Shown here piece by piece: positions 1 to 7,317 of a stretch of 34,656 bases of DNA. The stretch covers positions 1 through 34,656 of the forward strand of contig JAIOSD010000048.1 in assembly GCA_021107835.1 (NCBI GenBank), written 5' to 3'. A model generated the notes under the pieces. The model worked only from the letters and a program-made list of their open reading frames with translations, was not told the DNA's origin and ran no database searches. The position numbers and the translations under genes are program-made. Within the stretch, counting starts at the first letter, position 1, and every line of letters starts with the position of its first letter. The stretch is from an archaeon (GTDB taxonomy: Archaea; Nanobdellota; Nanobdellia; SCGC-AAA011-G17; PNOQ01).

Positions 1-352
1 AGTAAAAACTCGCAGCCTGATAAGCTACATCATCCCATAATTCACCAGTAGCATGGGCACTAATATTTACATAATTATTCCCATCATTTTGGATTGTAAT
101 ATAATCTTCTGCTATTTGACTATCATTAGATATTGTTCTAGCCAAATCCCCAAAAGCAATTGTAGTATCAATTGCCGTACAGCTTGTAACAGAAGATACA
201 GTCAAAGTAGTTGTCCCCTCAGTAGTATCAGTAGCAAACCCAGTTAATTGGTTTAATTCACCAATATAAGAAACACTAATCCAAGTCCCCCCAATAGAAA
301 TAATCATTGCCAAAACTAATAAAACAATTAAACTATTATTTGATACTTTCAT
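1..352 (-). CDS. N-terminally anchored surface protein, partial (cut by left window edge)
   Basis: The reading frame is open from an ATG at 352 to the window edge, giving 117 residues without a stop. The N-terminus is a short polar stretch followed by a hydrophobic helix (about residues 8-27, with the motif SIGGT at its end). The remainder is Thr/Ser/Asn-rich with short beta-like segments, as in secreted archaeal surface proteins. It starts 17 bases inside the end of the upstream gene, whose N-terminal helix has the same SIGGT motif, so the two look like tandem paralogues in one operon. There is no KKG prepilin signal before the helix. I do not recognise a family. Membrane anchoring with the bulk outside the cell is inferred from the helix and composition. 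Confidence 0.75.
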   Translation of the reverse strand, partial: MKVSNNSLIVLLVLAMIISIGGTWISVSYIGELNQLTGFATDTTEGTTTLTVSSVTSCTAIDTTIAFGDLARTISNDSQIAEDYITIQNDGNNYVNISAHATGELWDDVAYQAASFY

Positions 353-554
353 CAAACTCCCCCTCAGATTCAACTTCATCAATAACATTCAAAGTAACCA
401 TGCCTGTACCACTACCAAACCCAGAACTTAAATCATCAACATTCTCTTTAAAATCTTGAACAGATTCATAAACAATAATAGTTCCACCAATAGAAAAAAC
501 TATTGCAAAAATGAGTAAAATTATAACCACCCTATCAGAAACCTCTTTTTTCAT
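336..554 (-). CDS. Small membrane-anchored protein, paralogue of the following gene
   Basis: This 72-residue protein has a charged N-terminus (MKKEVSDR), a hydrophobic helix at about residues 9-27 ending in SIGGT, then an acidic, Gly/Ser-containing tail. The shared helix motif and the 17-base overlap with the gene below mark them as related and co-translated. Function is unknown. The likely topology is one helix with the acidic tail outside. A TATA element (TTTAAA at 579-584) lies 27.5 bases before the start, inside the end of the neighbouring gene, so this is the first gene of its unit and probably leaderless. Confidence 0.7.
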   Translation of the reverse strand: MKKEVSDRVVIILLIFAIVFSIGGTIIVYESVQDFKENVDDLSSGFGSGTGMVTLNVIDEVESEGEFDESIK

Positions 555-576
555 AATAAAACTAAAGAGATACCCC

Positions 577-586
577 TATTTAAACT
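577..586 (-). promoter_or_regulatory. TATA element of the 554-to-1 unit
   Basis: TTTAAA at 579-584 is centred 27.5 bases before the ATG at 554. It overlaps the last codons of the upstream gene, so promoter and coding sequence are interleaved. Confidence 0.5.
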
Positions 587-1434
587 TTTCTAAATATCAT
601 CTGTCCAGAAACATTTTCATCCAAGTATTTTTGTGCTTTTTTGTTTAATTCCCCATTACCTAAAAACAAAACTGGCAAATTACTCTTTCCAGCCTCATCC
701 AAAGCAGATAACAAATCAGAATCAGTAATATTCTTTTTATTCTTAAACTTAACAAAATACCTCAATTGCCCAAGATTAGAAGGAACATCAATAACAAAAT
801 TAAATTCTCTACCTTTCCTAGCAATATTTTGTGAAATAACATACATTTCATTCTCTTTAAAATAATCTAAAATTAGATCAAAAACGTCATTATCCTGCTT
901 AATCTCTTCCTTTACAGGTTTTTCTAGAATTTCTTGCCTTTCAATTGGTTTCTCAACTTTCTTTGGTTCTTCTTTCGCCTCACTCTTAAAATCACCGAGC
1001 AATTTCTTAATCAAAACCTTAGCATCATCATTAGCAGTCAAATACCATTTCCAAAAAGTCTCTGCCTTCCCAGAATGATTAACCGTCAAAGGAACTGCAA
1101 AATCCTTTAGATCTCTTAGAGCAACCCTTTGCCAAGGTAATGCTTCAGAGTCCCTGATTACAATCTTTTCGCTTATTAAATCGTAAGCCTCCTTAACTTT
1201 TCCAGAAAGAAATTGCGCAAGATCCATTAATTTCTCTTCTTGACCTGAAACATAATAAAAAGGAGAACCCCCCCTTTTAATATAAGTTAATTTAACCTTT
1301 TTCTTATCTACCAACTCAGATAAAATTGCACTAGCAAATAAAATATTTGTATTTATTGTAGTAGATATCTGTGAAGGTAATACCGGTCCATTTTTCATAA
1401 CAAAAGCCAAAGCTTCATTGCGAGCATCCATCAT
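580..1434 (-). CDS. Winged-helix protein with a possible degenerate nuclease-like C-terminal domain
   Basis: This 284-residue protein has three parts. Residues 1-65 look like a winged-helix fold: helical segments around LPSQISTTI and FASAILSELV, then a basic wing (KVKLTYIKRGGSPFYYV). A middle region is rich in Trp and Leu. A charged linker at about 150-180 leads to a C-terminal alpha/beta domain. In that domain the strands FNFVIDV and YFVKFKNK followed by a helix resemble the core of PD-(D/E)XK nucleases, but the acidic residue expected before the last Lys is hydrophobic, so activity is doubtful. Proteins of this general layout are widespread unnamed proteins in DPANN archaea. A DNA-binding role is inferred from the N-terminus only. 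A TATA-like element at about 1455-1464 precedes the start at leaderless spacing. Confidence 0.7.
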   Translation of the reverse strand: MMDARNEALAFVMKNGPVLPSQISTTINTNILFASAILSELVDKKKVKLTYIKRGGSPFYYVSGQEEKLMDLAQFLSGKVKEAYDLISEKIVIRDSEALPWQRVALRDLKDFAVPLTVNHSGKAETFWKWYLTANDDAKVLIKKLLGDFKSEAKEEPKKVEKPIERQEILEKPVKEEIKQDNDVFDLILDYFKENEMYVISQNIARKGREFNFVIDVPSNLGQLRYFVKFKNKKNITDSDLLSALDEAGKSNLPVLFLGNGELNKKAQKYLDENVSGQMIFRKV

Positions 1435-1466
1435 AAATAAAAGAAGACTTACTTAATATAAAAACC

Positions 1467-1997
1467 TTATGGCCGAGTCCACTTAACTTCATAAAAAGTT
1501 ACATCCCCTTCATCATCCACAACACCAAGTAATAATTTCTTTTTAGTAGAATTAGCAACCCTATTCTTAGCAGAAAAATCATACCAGGTCATAACTTCCC
1601 TCTCATGAACAGAATACATCACCCATTTAGCATGGTCCTCACCAGGTTTAACACCCCTACCATAAATTCTAAAATCTGCACCAAATTTCAAAGCAGTTTT
1701 AACAATATAGCCCCTTTTCCGCATTTCCTTATAAGCAATATATTTAGTCCAGAAACGAGGTTCTACCCTTCTAGCCCTTTTAACAAAAGAATCAAAATTT
1801 AACTTTTTATTTCTTCCATCAAATAATTCCATCTTTTCTTCTTCTAACAAATAAAGAGCTTCAACAAAAGAATAATAAAATCTCTTACCCTTTTGCTCTC
1901 CAAAACGAGATTTGTCATAAATCTGTTTAGCAAAATCACCTTCAGGGGCCATAATTACATCCTTCGAAAATATAGCAGTAATTTTTTCTTTATCCAT
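1467..1997 (-). CDS. endA: tRNA-splicing endonuclease EndA
   Basis: EndA removes introns from precursor tRNAs by cutting at the bulge-helix-bulge motif. The protein is 176 residues, the length of the homotetrameric (alpha-4) archaeal type. The C-terminal catalytic domain carries the expected triad: Tyr112 in GADFRIYGRG, His122 in GEDHAKWV, and a Lys at 152/153 in NSTKKKLLLGVV. The C-terminus ends in the usual aromatic-basic strand (EVKWTRP). The frame is open further upstream to about 2090, but that would cross the divergent gene's start. The ATG at 1997 lies 25.5 bases from the TATA centre, which fits a leaderless mRNA. It diverges from RNase Z, another tRNA-maturation enzyme, sharing one promoter element. 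Confidence 0.93.
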   Translation of the reverse strand: MDKEKITAIFSKDVIMAPEGDFAKQIYDKSRFGEQKGKRFYYSFVEALYLLEEEKMELFDGRNKKLNFDSFVKRARRVEPRFWTKYIAYKEMRKRGYIVKTALKFGADFRIYGRGVKPGEDHAKWVMYSVHEREVMTWYDFSAKNRVANSTKKKLLLGVVDDEGDVTFYEVKWTRP

Positions 1998-2017
1998 AAA
2001 ACCATTTAAACAAAAAC

Positions 2018-2027
2018 TATTTAAAAA
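2018..2027. promoter_or_regulatory. Shared bidirectional TATA element between endA and rnz
   Basis: The self-complementary core TTTAAA at 2020-2025 is centred at 2022.5. The A of the endA ATG (1997, minus strand) and the A of the rnz ATG (2048, plus strand) are each exactly 25.5 bases away. There is no better TATA candidate at correct spacing for either gene in the 50-base gap. Confidence 0.65.
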
Positions 2028-2047
2028 CCTTTCCTTAAAACAAAACC

Positions 2048-2938
2048 ATGAAATTAACATTTTTAGGAACTTCCAGCATGATTCCAACAAAAGATAGAAA
2101 TACTACAGCCATTCTACTTAATCATAAATCTGAAAATATTTTAATAGATTGTGGAGAAGGAACCCAAAGACAACTAAAAAAAGCAAACATCAGTCCAACT
2201 AAAATAACCAAAATATTAATAACCCATTGGCATGGAGATCACATACTCGGCTTACCCGGACTATTAGAAACACTAGCAAAACTGAACTATAACAAAACAT
2301 TAGAAATTTATGGTCCAACAGGCACTAAAAAATTCATAAAAGAATTATATAAAATCTTCATAAGCCAATTCAGCAAGATAAAATTAAAAGTAGAAGATAT
2401 AACAAAAAATGGAAAATTCTTCGAAGATAAAATTTTAACAATTTCTGCCCAAAAATTAGATCACACAACAACTTGCTATGGCTATGCAATTCAAGAAAAA
2501 GATAGAAGAAGAATAAATCTAAAATACACTAAAAAATTTGGATTGACAAAACATCCCCTATTAGGTAAACTACAGCAAGGAAAAACAATAACCTACAAAG
2601 GAAAAAAATTAACACCTCAAAAAGCAACTAAATTAATCAAAGGAGAAAAAATAACTTTTATTATAGATACAAAAAAACCAAAAAATATAACTAAATTTGC
2701 AGAAAATTCAGAAATACTTGTATCAGAATCAACCTATTCTACAAAAAACAAAGATTTAGCAAAAAGTAGAAAACACATGACTTCAAAAGACGCAGCAGAA
2801 ATAGCAAAGGCAGCAAAAGTAAAAAAACTAATACTAACTCACTTTAGTCAAAGATATCAAAACACAAAAGAATTAGAAAAAGAAGCAAAAAAAGTTTTCA
2901 AAAATACTGTAACAGCTAATGATTTCTCTACATTCTAA
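2048..2938 (+). CDS. rnz: Ribonuclease Z (tRNA 3' processing endonuclease)
   Basis: RNase Z is a metallo-beta-lactamase-fold enzyme that trims the 3' trailer of precursor tRNAs. The 296-residue protein opens with the family start MKLTFLGTSS and has the zinc motif HxHxDH (H60, H62, D64, H65 in THWHGDH). Further motifs are an LDH segment in the middle, an Asp in FIIDTKKP, and a C-terminal HMTSKDAA...LTHFSQRY region supplying the last ligands. The usual tyrosine-rich GDT motif is reduced to IDT. Length matches the short (ElaC) form. The start is leaderless from the shared TATA element at 2020-2025. The 3' end overlaps the convergent membrane-protein gene by 11 bases. Confidence 0.95.
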   Translation: MKLTFLGTSSMIPTKDRNTTAILLNHKSENILIDCGEGTQRQLKKANISPTKITKILITHWHGDHILGLPGLLETLAKLNYNKTLEIYGPTGTKKFIKELYKIFISQFSKIKLKVEDITKNGKFFEDKILTISAQKLDHTTTCYGYAIQEKDRRRINLKYTKKFGLTKHPLLGKLQQGKTITYKGKKLTPQKATKLIKGEKITFIIDTKKPKNITKFAENSEILVSESTYSTKNKDLAKSRKHMTSKDAAEIAKAAKVKKLILTHFSQRYQNTKELEKEAKKVFKNTVTANDFSTF

Positions 2939-3794
2939 CTTTAAGATAAGAAACAAACAAGAAAATGTCTATAAATGCGTTTACAAACACCAACACTATT
3001 TCTTTAATAAAATAAAAAACAATTAAAATAACAGACAAACCAACTGCACCATAAAACGCATCCATTATCACAATCCTAAAGAATTCAGAAAATAATCCTG
3101 CAACAAAGAGCAATACAATACTAATCCCCCAAACAGACATCAAATATTTAGTTTTAGATTTAAATAAATCCATCGCTTTAGTCAAAGCAGAAACTGCTCT
3201 AACATTTTCTCTGAACAAAATAGGATACCTAAACAACAATAACAACCTAATCAATAATAAAATAAGAATTACAGAAATAGCGACTAAAAAAGAAGAGCTA
3301 CTAATATAACCAGATAAGATAAACAAAGGCAAACTCAAAACTAAAGATAAGATAAGAATTAAAATAAATACCATAACCCTCATCTCAATAACTCTCCAAT
3401 AATATTTAGAACCACCAAAAATAGATTTTCTCAAACTAATTTTCTTTCCTTTAGCAGCACGATCAATCATAGAAAATTTCATAGCAATTAGTCCAGAACC
3501 CACAAAAAAGTTGGCAATTACAAATCCTGCTAAACTCAAAACAATTTTCAAAATTTGTGATTGTGTTATCAAAACAGAAGATATTTTCTTTGCAATTGCT
3601 GCTAAACCCCCGCTAACAAACAAACTAGAAGGATCTCGAAATAAAACAGGAAACAACCCATTCATATAAATAAAAATTAAAGCAAACACTAAAGAAGTTA
3701 AAAAAGCCATTAAACTTGGCACAATAATTTTCCAGTTTTTTCTGAAAAGAGATAAACTCTTAACAATATTATAAAAGTATACCATTTTTAACAC
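2928..3794 (-). CDS. Polytopic membrane protein of unknown function
   Basis: This 288-residue protein has about six hydrophobic segments (roughly residues 25-48, 85-108, 140-162, 167-190, 220-245, 250-280) and basic connecting loops such as DRAAKGKKISLRKSIFGG. The start (SLxLFRKNWKIIVPSL) and the repeated pattern resemble the large archaeal group of DUF4013/DUF7847-like membrane proteins of unknown role; this is a resemblance, not a confirmed match. No catalytic motif is visible. It overlaps the upstream phosphoglycerate mutase gene by 7 bases, so the two are probably translated from one mRNA. A second in-frame ATG at 3785 could be the true start. Confidence 0.75.
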   Translation of the reverse strand: MLKMVYFYNIVKSLSLFRKNWKIIVPSLMAFLTSLVFALIFIYMNGLFPVLFRDPSSLFVSGGLAAIAKKISSVLITQSQILKIVLSLAGFVIANFFVGSGLIAMKFSMIDRAAKGKKISLRKSIFGGSKYYWRVIEMRVMVFILILILSLVLSLPLFILSGYISSSSFLVAISVILILLLIRLLLLFRYPILFRENVRAVSALTKAMDLFKSKTKYLMSVWGISIVLLFVAGLFSEFFRIVIMDAFYGAVGLSVILIVFYFIKEIVLVFVNAFIDIFLFVSYLKVRM

Positions 3795-4363
3795 TTAATA
3801 ACATACTCAAAACAATTATCATAAGGATTTTCTATTTCCATCATCTGCTTTACAGTCATCTTTTCAAAATATCTCCTAAATGGTCTCATAGAATTCCCAT
3901 GGGCAGAGATCGCAACATTAACCTTATCCTTTTTTATTAATTTAAGTAAATCTTTTATGAAACTTTTTACTCTTTTCTCTACTTGTTTAATTGATTCTCC
4001 CTTTGGAGGTTTAGTTTTATATCCTCTATGAAATTTATCATACTTCTCAGGAGAATTCTTTTTAATATATTGCAAATGCGTTTTTCCTTGTAAGGCACCA
4101 TAAGATCTCTCAATCATTCTGTCATCAGTTACAACAATTTTACACTCTTTATGGAATTTCAAAACTTCTTTTAGCGTCTCTTTAGATCTAATTAATTTAG
4201 ATTGATATGCTACATCTATTTTCTTATTTTTTAACCTCAATGCTACAATTTTAGCATCATCCTTTCCTCTCTTATTTAAAGGACTTTGTCTCCAACCAGA
4301 AAACTTACCAGCAGAATTATCTTCAGTAGTTCCATGTCTAAATAAATAAATATAACACCTCAT
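3788..4363 (-). CDS. gpmA: Histidine phosphatase family protein, probable 2,3-bisphosphoglycerate-dependent phosphoglycerate mutase
   Basis: The 191-residue protein has the RHG motif (H10 in LFRHGTTEDN), which carries the phosphohistidine. It also has Arg59 in LIRSKET, the acid/base Glu85 in ERSYGALQGK, and the second His155 in SAHGNSMR. The ERxYGALQGK segment is characteristic of cofactor-dependent phosphoglycerate mutase, which interconverts 3- and 2-phosphoglycerate in glycolysis, rather than of generic phosphatases. It is shorter than bacterial GpmA (about 250 residues). A phosphatase with another substrate remains possible. A TATA element sits 27 bases before the ATG, so it heads a two-gene unit with the membrane protein. 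Confidence 0.85.
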   Translation of the reverse strand: MRCYIYLFRHGTTEDNSAGKFSGWRQSPLNKRGKDDAKIVALRLKNKKIDVAYQSKLIRSKETLKEVLKFHKECKIVVTDDRMIERSYGALQGKTHLQYIKKNSPEKYDKFHRGYKTKPPKGESIKQVEKRVKSFIKDLLKLIKKDKVNVAISAHGNSMRPFRRYFEKMTVKQMMEIENPYDNCFEYVIKC

Positions 4364-4385
4364 ATTTTTAAAATTTAGTTTAGAA

Positions 4386-4394
4386 TATTAAAAA
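4386..4394 (-). promoter_or_regulatory. TATA element of the phosphoglycerate mutase unit
   Basis: On the minus strand CCTTTTTAATA is centred about 27 bases before the ATG at 4363. The preceding CC resembles a short BRE, also seen before thymidine kinase and the gene at 13656. Confidence 0.5.
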
Positions 4395-4403
4395 GGTTTC
4401 TAT

Positions 4404-5201
4404 TTAAACATCGATAATTTTATGACCTACAACACCCAAATTATAAACCTCAGTTTTACCAACCCTAGTCATTCCTTCGCCTTCATGTATGTGGCCACAA
4501 AAAACATAAGGAGGTTTACTCTTTTTTATATAATTTAAAACAGTTTTACTACCTGCATGTTTACCTCTCCAATTAGTTGGCACCCCAGGAAAATTCACCT
4601 TATCTAAAATACCATAAGGCGGTTGATGACAAACCAGAATATCTATATCTTTGAATCTTTTAAGAACCTTTCTTGCTTTATTGGTCTCTCTTTTAGCACA
4701 TTGCATTGATTCCTTATAATCCTTCGGCTTAAACTCCTTTACCCAACAAGTATCCACAAAAAACTCCAAAAAGCCTATCCTAACCCCATTTAAAATTCTT
4801 AATTGATTTTTAACTAATTTGATTTTTTTCATAGAAGAAATCTCCTCCTTAGTAGAGATTAAGTTTAAATTATATTTACGTTTTTTCTCTTTAACATCTT
4901 TTATACTTGGAATGCCAACATTGCCTTGAATAGTATAAACCGGAGCAAACCCGGATAAATATTTTAGTAATTTAATAGTAGACTTATGGACCTCAAGATG
5001 GATTTTTTTAATCTGGACAAGGGTTCTTTCAATTTCAGGCAATCCTTTTTTCTTTCTTTTAATATTCTCAAAGTAAAGTTTTCTAGCCAAATCAGCCTTA
5101 CCCAAATCCCCAGTCAAAAGGATTAAATCTATATTTTTTATGGGAATCTTTTTTATTTTACCCACATTCCCATGTGGATCCCCAATCGCCAAAATTTTCA
5201 T
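4404..5201 (-). CDS. Calcineurin-like metallophosphoesterase
   Basis: This 265-residue protein has the two-metal phosphoesterase motifs in order: GDPHGN (D8, H10), TGDLGKAD (D32), an Asn in TIQGNVG, a His in VCHQPPYG, and the terminal pair in CGHIHEGEG. These coordinate the metal pair that hydrolyses phosphomono- or diesters; the substrate cannot be told from sequence. An insertion of basic residues between the second and third motifs (about 40-85) is unusual. The frame is open to 5243, but MKILAIGDPHGN at 5201 is the natural family start and lies 26.5 bases from a TATA element. The family includes cyclic-nucleotide, nucleic-acid and protein phosphatases. Confidence 0.88.
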   Translation of the reverse strand: MKILAIGDPHGNVGKIKKIPIKNIDLILLTGDLGKADLARKLYFENIKRKKKGLPEIERTLVQIKKIHLEVHKSTIKLLKYLSGFAPVYTIQGNVGIPSIKDVKEKKRKYNLNLISTKEEISSMKKIKLVKNQLRILNGVRIGFLEFFVDTCWVKEFKPKDYKESMQCAKRETNKARKVLKRFKDIDILVCHQPPYGILDKVNFPGVPTNWRGKHAGSKTVLNYIKKSKPPYVFCGHIHEGEGMTRVGKTEVYNLGVVGHKIIDV

Positions 5202-5222
5202 AAAACTAAAACAAAATTCAAA

Positions 5223-5232
5223 TTTTATAAAT
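5223..5232 (-). promoter_or_regulatory. TATA element of the metallophosphoesterase gene
   Basis: Minus-strand TTTATAAA centred 26.5 bases before the ATG at 5201, supporting that start over the upstream ATG at 5243. Confidence 0.5.
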
Positions 5233-5258
5233 CTTCCCCCCAACTAAAACATCGAAAA

Positions 5259-5268
5259 CCTTTAAAAC
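5259..5268 (+). promoter_or_regulatory. TATA element of the GINS-eL42-eS27-aIF2a-Nop10 operon
   Basis: CCTTTAAAAC, with TTTAAA at 5261-5266 centred 28.5 bases before the GINS ATG. It is separate from the divergent metallophosphoesterase promoter 36 bases away. Confidence 0.45.
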
Positions 5269-5291
5269 AAACACAACATTAACCAAAAAAC

Positions 5292-5906
5292 ATGGAAGAA
5301 GACATAATAATAACCTATGAAACACTATATGATATCCTAAGAAGAGAAAAAGACAGAGTAGAACTACAAACACTCCCAGAAACATTTCTACAAGACCTAA
5401 TAAACTACCTAAAGAAAAAGAAAGAAATACTCCAATCACAAGAAAAAAAGAAATCTATTTTCACAAGTATAGAAGTACAAAAAACAAGAAAACAAATAGA
5501 ATCTATTCAAAAAATAATAAAAGAACTGTATGAAAGAAGAGAATCAAAAATAATACAATTAGCAATTATATCCTCAAGAACAAACATAGAAACAGAAGAA
5601 AAAACAGTAATGTTACTAGAAGAACATGAATTATATGATTCTATAATAAAAAAATTAGATTATTACAGAGAAAATGTACTTTACCAACTAAGTAACGGAG
5701 ATGCTCCAAAAGTAAAAACAAAAGCTTTAAAAAAGCCTGAAAAGCCAAACAAAACAGCTAAAAAACTAAAATTTTTAGTAGATATCCCAAAATTCATAGG
5801 TACAGACCTAGAAACTTACGGGCCCTTCAATAATGAAGAAAAAACCAATATTCCAAACGAAATAGCAGATTTGCTAATAAAACAACAAAAAGCTGAAGAA
5901 ATATGA
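5292..5906 (+). CDS. DNA replication factor GINS (Gins51-type subunit)
   Basis: GINS joins MCM and Cdc45/RecJ-like protein in the archaeal replicative helicase complex. The 204-residue protein has a long helical A domain (TYETLYDILRREKDRVELQTLP, then basic coiled helices and the RRESKIIQLAI segment typical of GINS). It ends in a small B domain (KFLVDIPKFIGTDLETYGPF) after a Lys/Pro linker at about 145-155. The A-then-B order is that of Gins51 (Sld5/Psf1-like). No Gins23 gene is visible here. It is the first of five genes and overlaps eL42 by 4 bases (ATGA), so replication and translation genes share a transcript. Confidence 0.85.
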   Translation: MEEDIIITYETLYDILRREKDRVELQTLPETFLQDLINYLKKKKEILQSQEKKKSIFTSIEVQKTRKQIESIQKIIKELYERRESKIIQLAIISSRTNIETEEKTVMLLEEHELYDSIIKKLDYYRENVLYQLSNGDAPKVKTKALKKPEKPNKTAKKLKFLVDIPKFIGTDLETYGPFNNEEKTNIPNEIADLLIKQQKAEEI

Positions 5907-6214
5907 AAGTTCCAAAAATAAAAAAGGCATATTGCAAGAAGTGCAAAGAACACACAGAACACAAAGTAACAGAGAATAAAACAACAGGTAAAAGAGGTAC
6001 TTTAAAAAAAGGTTCTATTGCTAGATCAAAAGCAAGAGGATTAGGAAGAGGTTTTGGAAACTTAGGAAAATGGGGTTCTAAACCTGCAATGAGTAAATTC
6101 AAGCGTACAGGTTCAAAATCATCAAAAAAAATAGCATTAAAATTAACTTGCCAAGATTGTAAAAAATCAAGTATTCAATCAATTGGTAGATTAAAAAAAG
6201 TGGAGTTCGAATAA
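5903..6214 (+). CDS. rpl44e: Large-subunit ribosomal protein eL42 (L44e)
   Basis: eL42 sits near the ribosomal E site and binds one zinc. The 103-residue protein begins MKVPKIKKAYCKKC and has the first CxxC (C11, C14), a following HTEHKV segment typical of the family, a basic Gly-rich central region, and the second CxxC in LTCQDCKK. It is somewhat longer than most archaeal versions; the central GRGFGNLGKWGSKP stretch accounts for the difference. It overlaps GINS by 4 bases and is followed after one base by eS27. The gene order eL42-eS27-aIF2a-Nop10 is conserved across many archaea, which supports the call. Confidence 0.95.
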   Translation: MKVPKIKKAYCKKCKEHTEHKVTENKTTGKRGTLKKGSIARSKARGLGRGFGNLGKWGSKPAMSKFKRTGSKSSKKIALKLTCQDCKKSSIQSIGRLKKVEFE

Positions 6215-6215
6215 A

Positions 6216-6380
6216 ATGAAATCAAAATTCATAAAAGTTAGATGTTCAAAATGTAAGAACGAACAAATTATATTTGAAAAACCTGCAACAATAATCAAAT
6301 GTTTAGTTTGTGAAAAAGTTTTAGCAGAACCAAGAGGCGGAAAAGCTAAAATAAAAACTAACGTTCTAGAAATAATCTAA
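6216..6380 (+). CDS. rps27e: Small-subunit ribosomal protein eS27
   Basis: This 54-residue protein starts MKSKFIKVRCSKCKNE and has the four-Cys zinc ribbon (C10, C13, C29, C32) followed by the conserved basic-Gly segment PRGGKAKI. Length and Cys spacing match archaeal eS27. The gene begins one base after the eL42 stop and ends two bases before aIF2-alpha, so it is the third gene of the operon. It is short and easily missed, but the context makes the call secure. Confidence 0.94.
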   Translation: MKSKFIKVRCSKCKNEQIIFEKPATIIKCLVCEKVLAEPRGGKAKIKTNVLEII

Positions 6381-6382
6381 AA

Positions 6383-7153
6383 ATGTTTTATAAAAAATCT
6401 GGACTACCAGAACAAGGAGAGATAGTAATCTGTACAGTTACTAAAATTCTTTATCATTCCGTATTTGCTAAACTAGACGAATACAATCATTTAGATGGAA
6501 TGATTCACATATCTGAAATATCTCCAGGAAGAATTAGAAATATAAGAGATTATGTAAAAGAAGGCAAAAGAATAGTTTGCAAAGTTCTAAGAGTAAATCT
6601 AGATAAAAAACAAGTTGATCTTTCTATAAGAAGAGTAAACACCATGCAAGCTATTAACAGAAATAATGAATACAAACAAGAACAAAAAGCAGAAAAATTA
6701 TTGGAATTCATAGGTAAACAATTAAAAAAAGATTTGAAAACAATATACACTGAAGCAGGTTTCAAAATCATAGAAACATATGGTTCCCTCTATGAAGGAT
6801 TCCAAAGATTTGTTTTAGATGACGAAGTAATAAAAGATTTGAAATTAGACAAAACCCTAGAAAAAACATTATTAGAAATCGTAAAAGATAAAATAAAAGC
6901 ACCCGAAGTAGAAATTTCTGGGATAATAACATTAACTTCAGAAGCTACAGATGGGGTAGAAGTAATCAAAAAGATCCTAATAAAAGCTCAAAAAGGCGAA
7001 ATAAAAATAACTTATATTAGTGCGCCAAAATACAAAATCTCGGTAACCGCTTCTGATTATAAAACAGCAGAAGGAATTCTAAAAAATTCACAAGAAGAAA
7101 TAATAGCTTCAATTGAAAAAGCAGGCGGAACTGGTAAATTCAAAAGACAATGA
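6383..7153 (+). CDS. eif2a: Translation initiation factor aIF2 subunit alpha
   Basis: aIF2-alpha is part of the heterotrimer that delivers initiator Met-tRNA to the small ribosomal subunit. The 256-residue protein has an N-terminal S1 RNA-binding domain (about residues 10-85: GEIVICTVTKI, DGMIHISEI, KVLRVNLDKKQVDLSIRRV), a helical middle domain, and a C-terminal alpha/beta domain that contacts aIF2-gamma. The Ser phosphorylated in eukaryotes aligns near HISEIS. It lies between eS27 (2-base gap) and Nop10 (4-base overlap). Confidence 0.95.
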   Translation: MFYKKSGLPEQGEIVICTVTKILYHSVFAKLDEYNHLDGMIHISEISPGRIRNIRDYVKEGKRIVCKVLRVNLDKKQVDLSIRRVNTMQAINRNNEYKQEQKAEKLLEFIGKQLKKDLKTIYTEAGFKIIETYGSLYEGFQRFVLDDEVIKDLKLDKTLEKTLLEIVKDKIKAPEVEISGIITLTSEATDGVEVIKKILIKAQKGEIKITYISAPKYKISVTASDYKTAEGILKNSQEEIIASIEKAGGTGKFKRQ

Positions 7154-7308
7154 AACTTCAAATTCTAAAGTGTGAAAAATGTAATGAATATACATTAAAA
7201 GAAAAATGTTCCAAATGTGATTCTAAAACTATAAACCCGAAACCAGCTAAATATTCTGAAACAGATAGAATGAGCAAGTATAGGAATATTGCTAGGAAAG
7301 CACAATAA
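7150..7308 (+). CDS. nop10: H/ACA ribonucleoprotein subunit Nop10
   Basis: Nop10 binds Cbf5 in the H/ACA RNP, which makes guide-directed pseudouridines in rRNA. The 52-residue protein shows the Cys4 ribbon (KCEKCNEYTLKEKCSKCDSKT) and the following Pro-rich segment with SETDRMSKYR, which matches the family's P-x-RFSPxDxYxxYR tail. Its ATG overlaps the aIF2-alpha stop (ATGA), making it the last gene of the operon. Its presence implies that H/ACA guide RNAs exist elsewhere in the genome. Confidence 0.93.
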   Translation: MKLQILKCEKCNEYTLKEKCSKCDSKTINPKPAKYSETDRMSKYRNIARKAQ

Positions 7309-7317
7309 GGAATACTT

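Noticed and set aside
2005..2010. Second TTTAAA in the endA-rnz gap
   Set aside because: It is centred about 10.5 bases from the endA start and 40.5 from rnz, so it fits neither gene as a TATA element for leaderless transcription.
5827..6102. 91-residue frame on the minus strand opposite eL42
   Set aside because: It is the complement of the eL42 and GINS coding sequence; both plus-strand proteins match known families.
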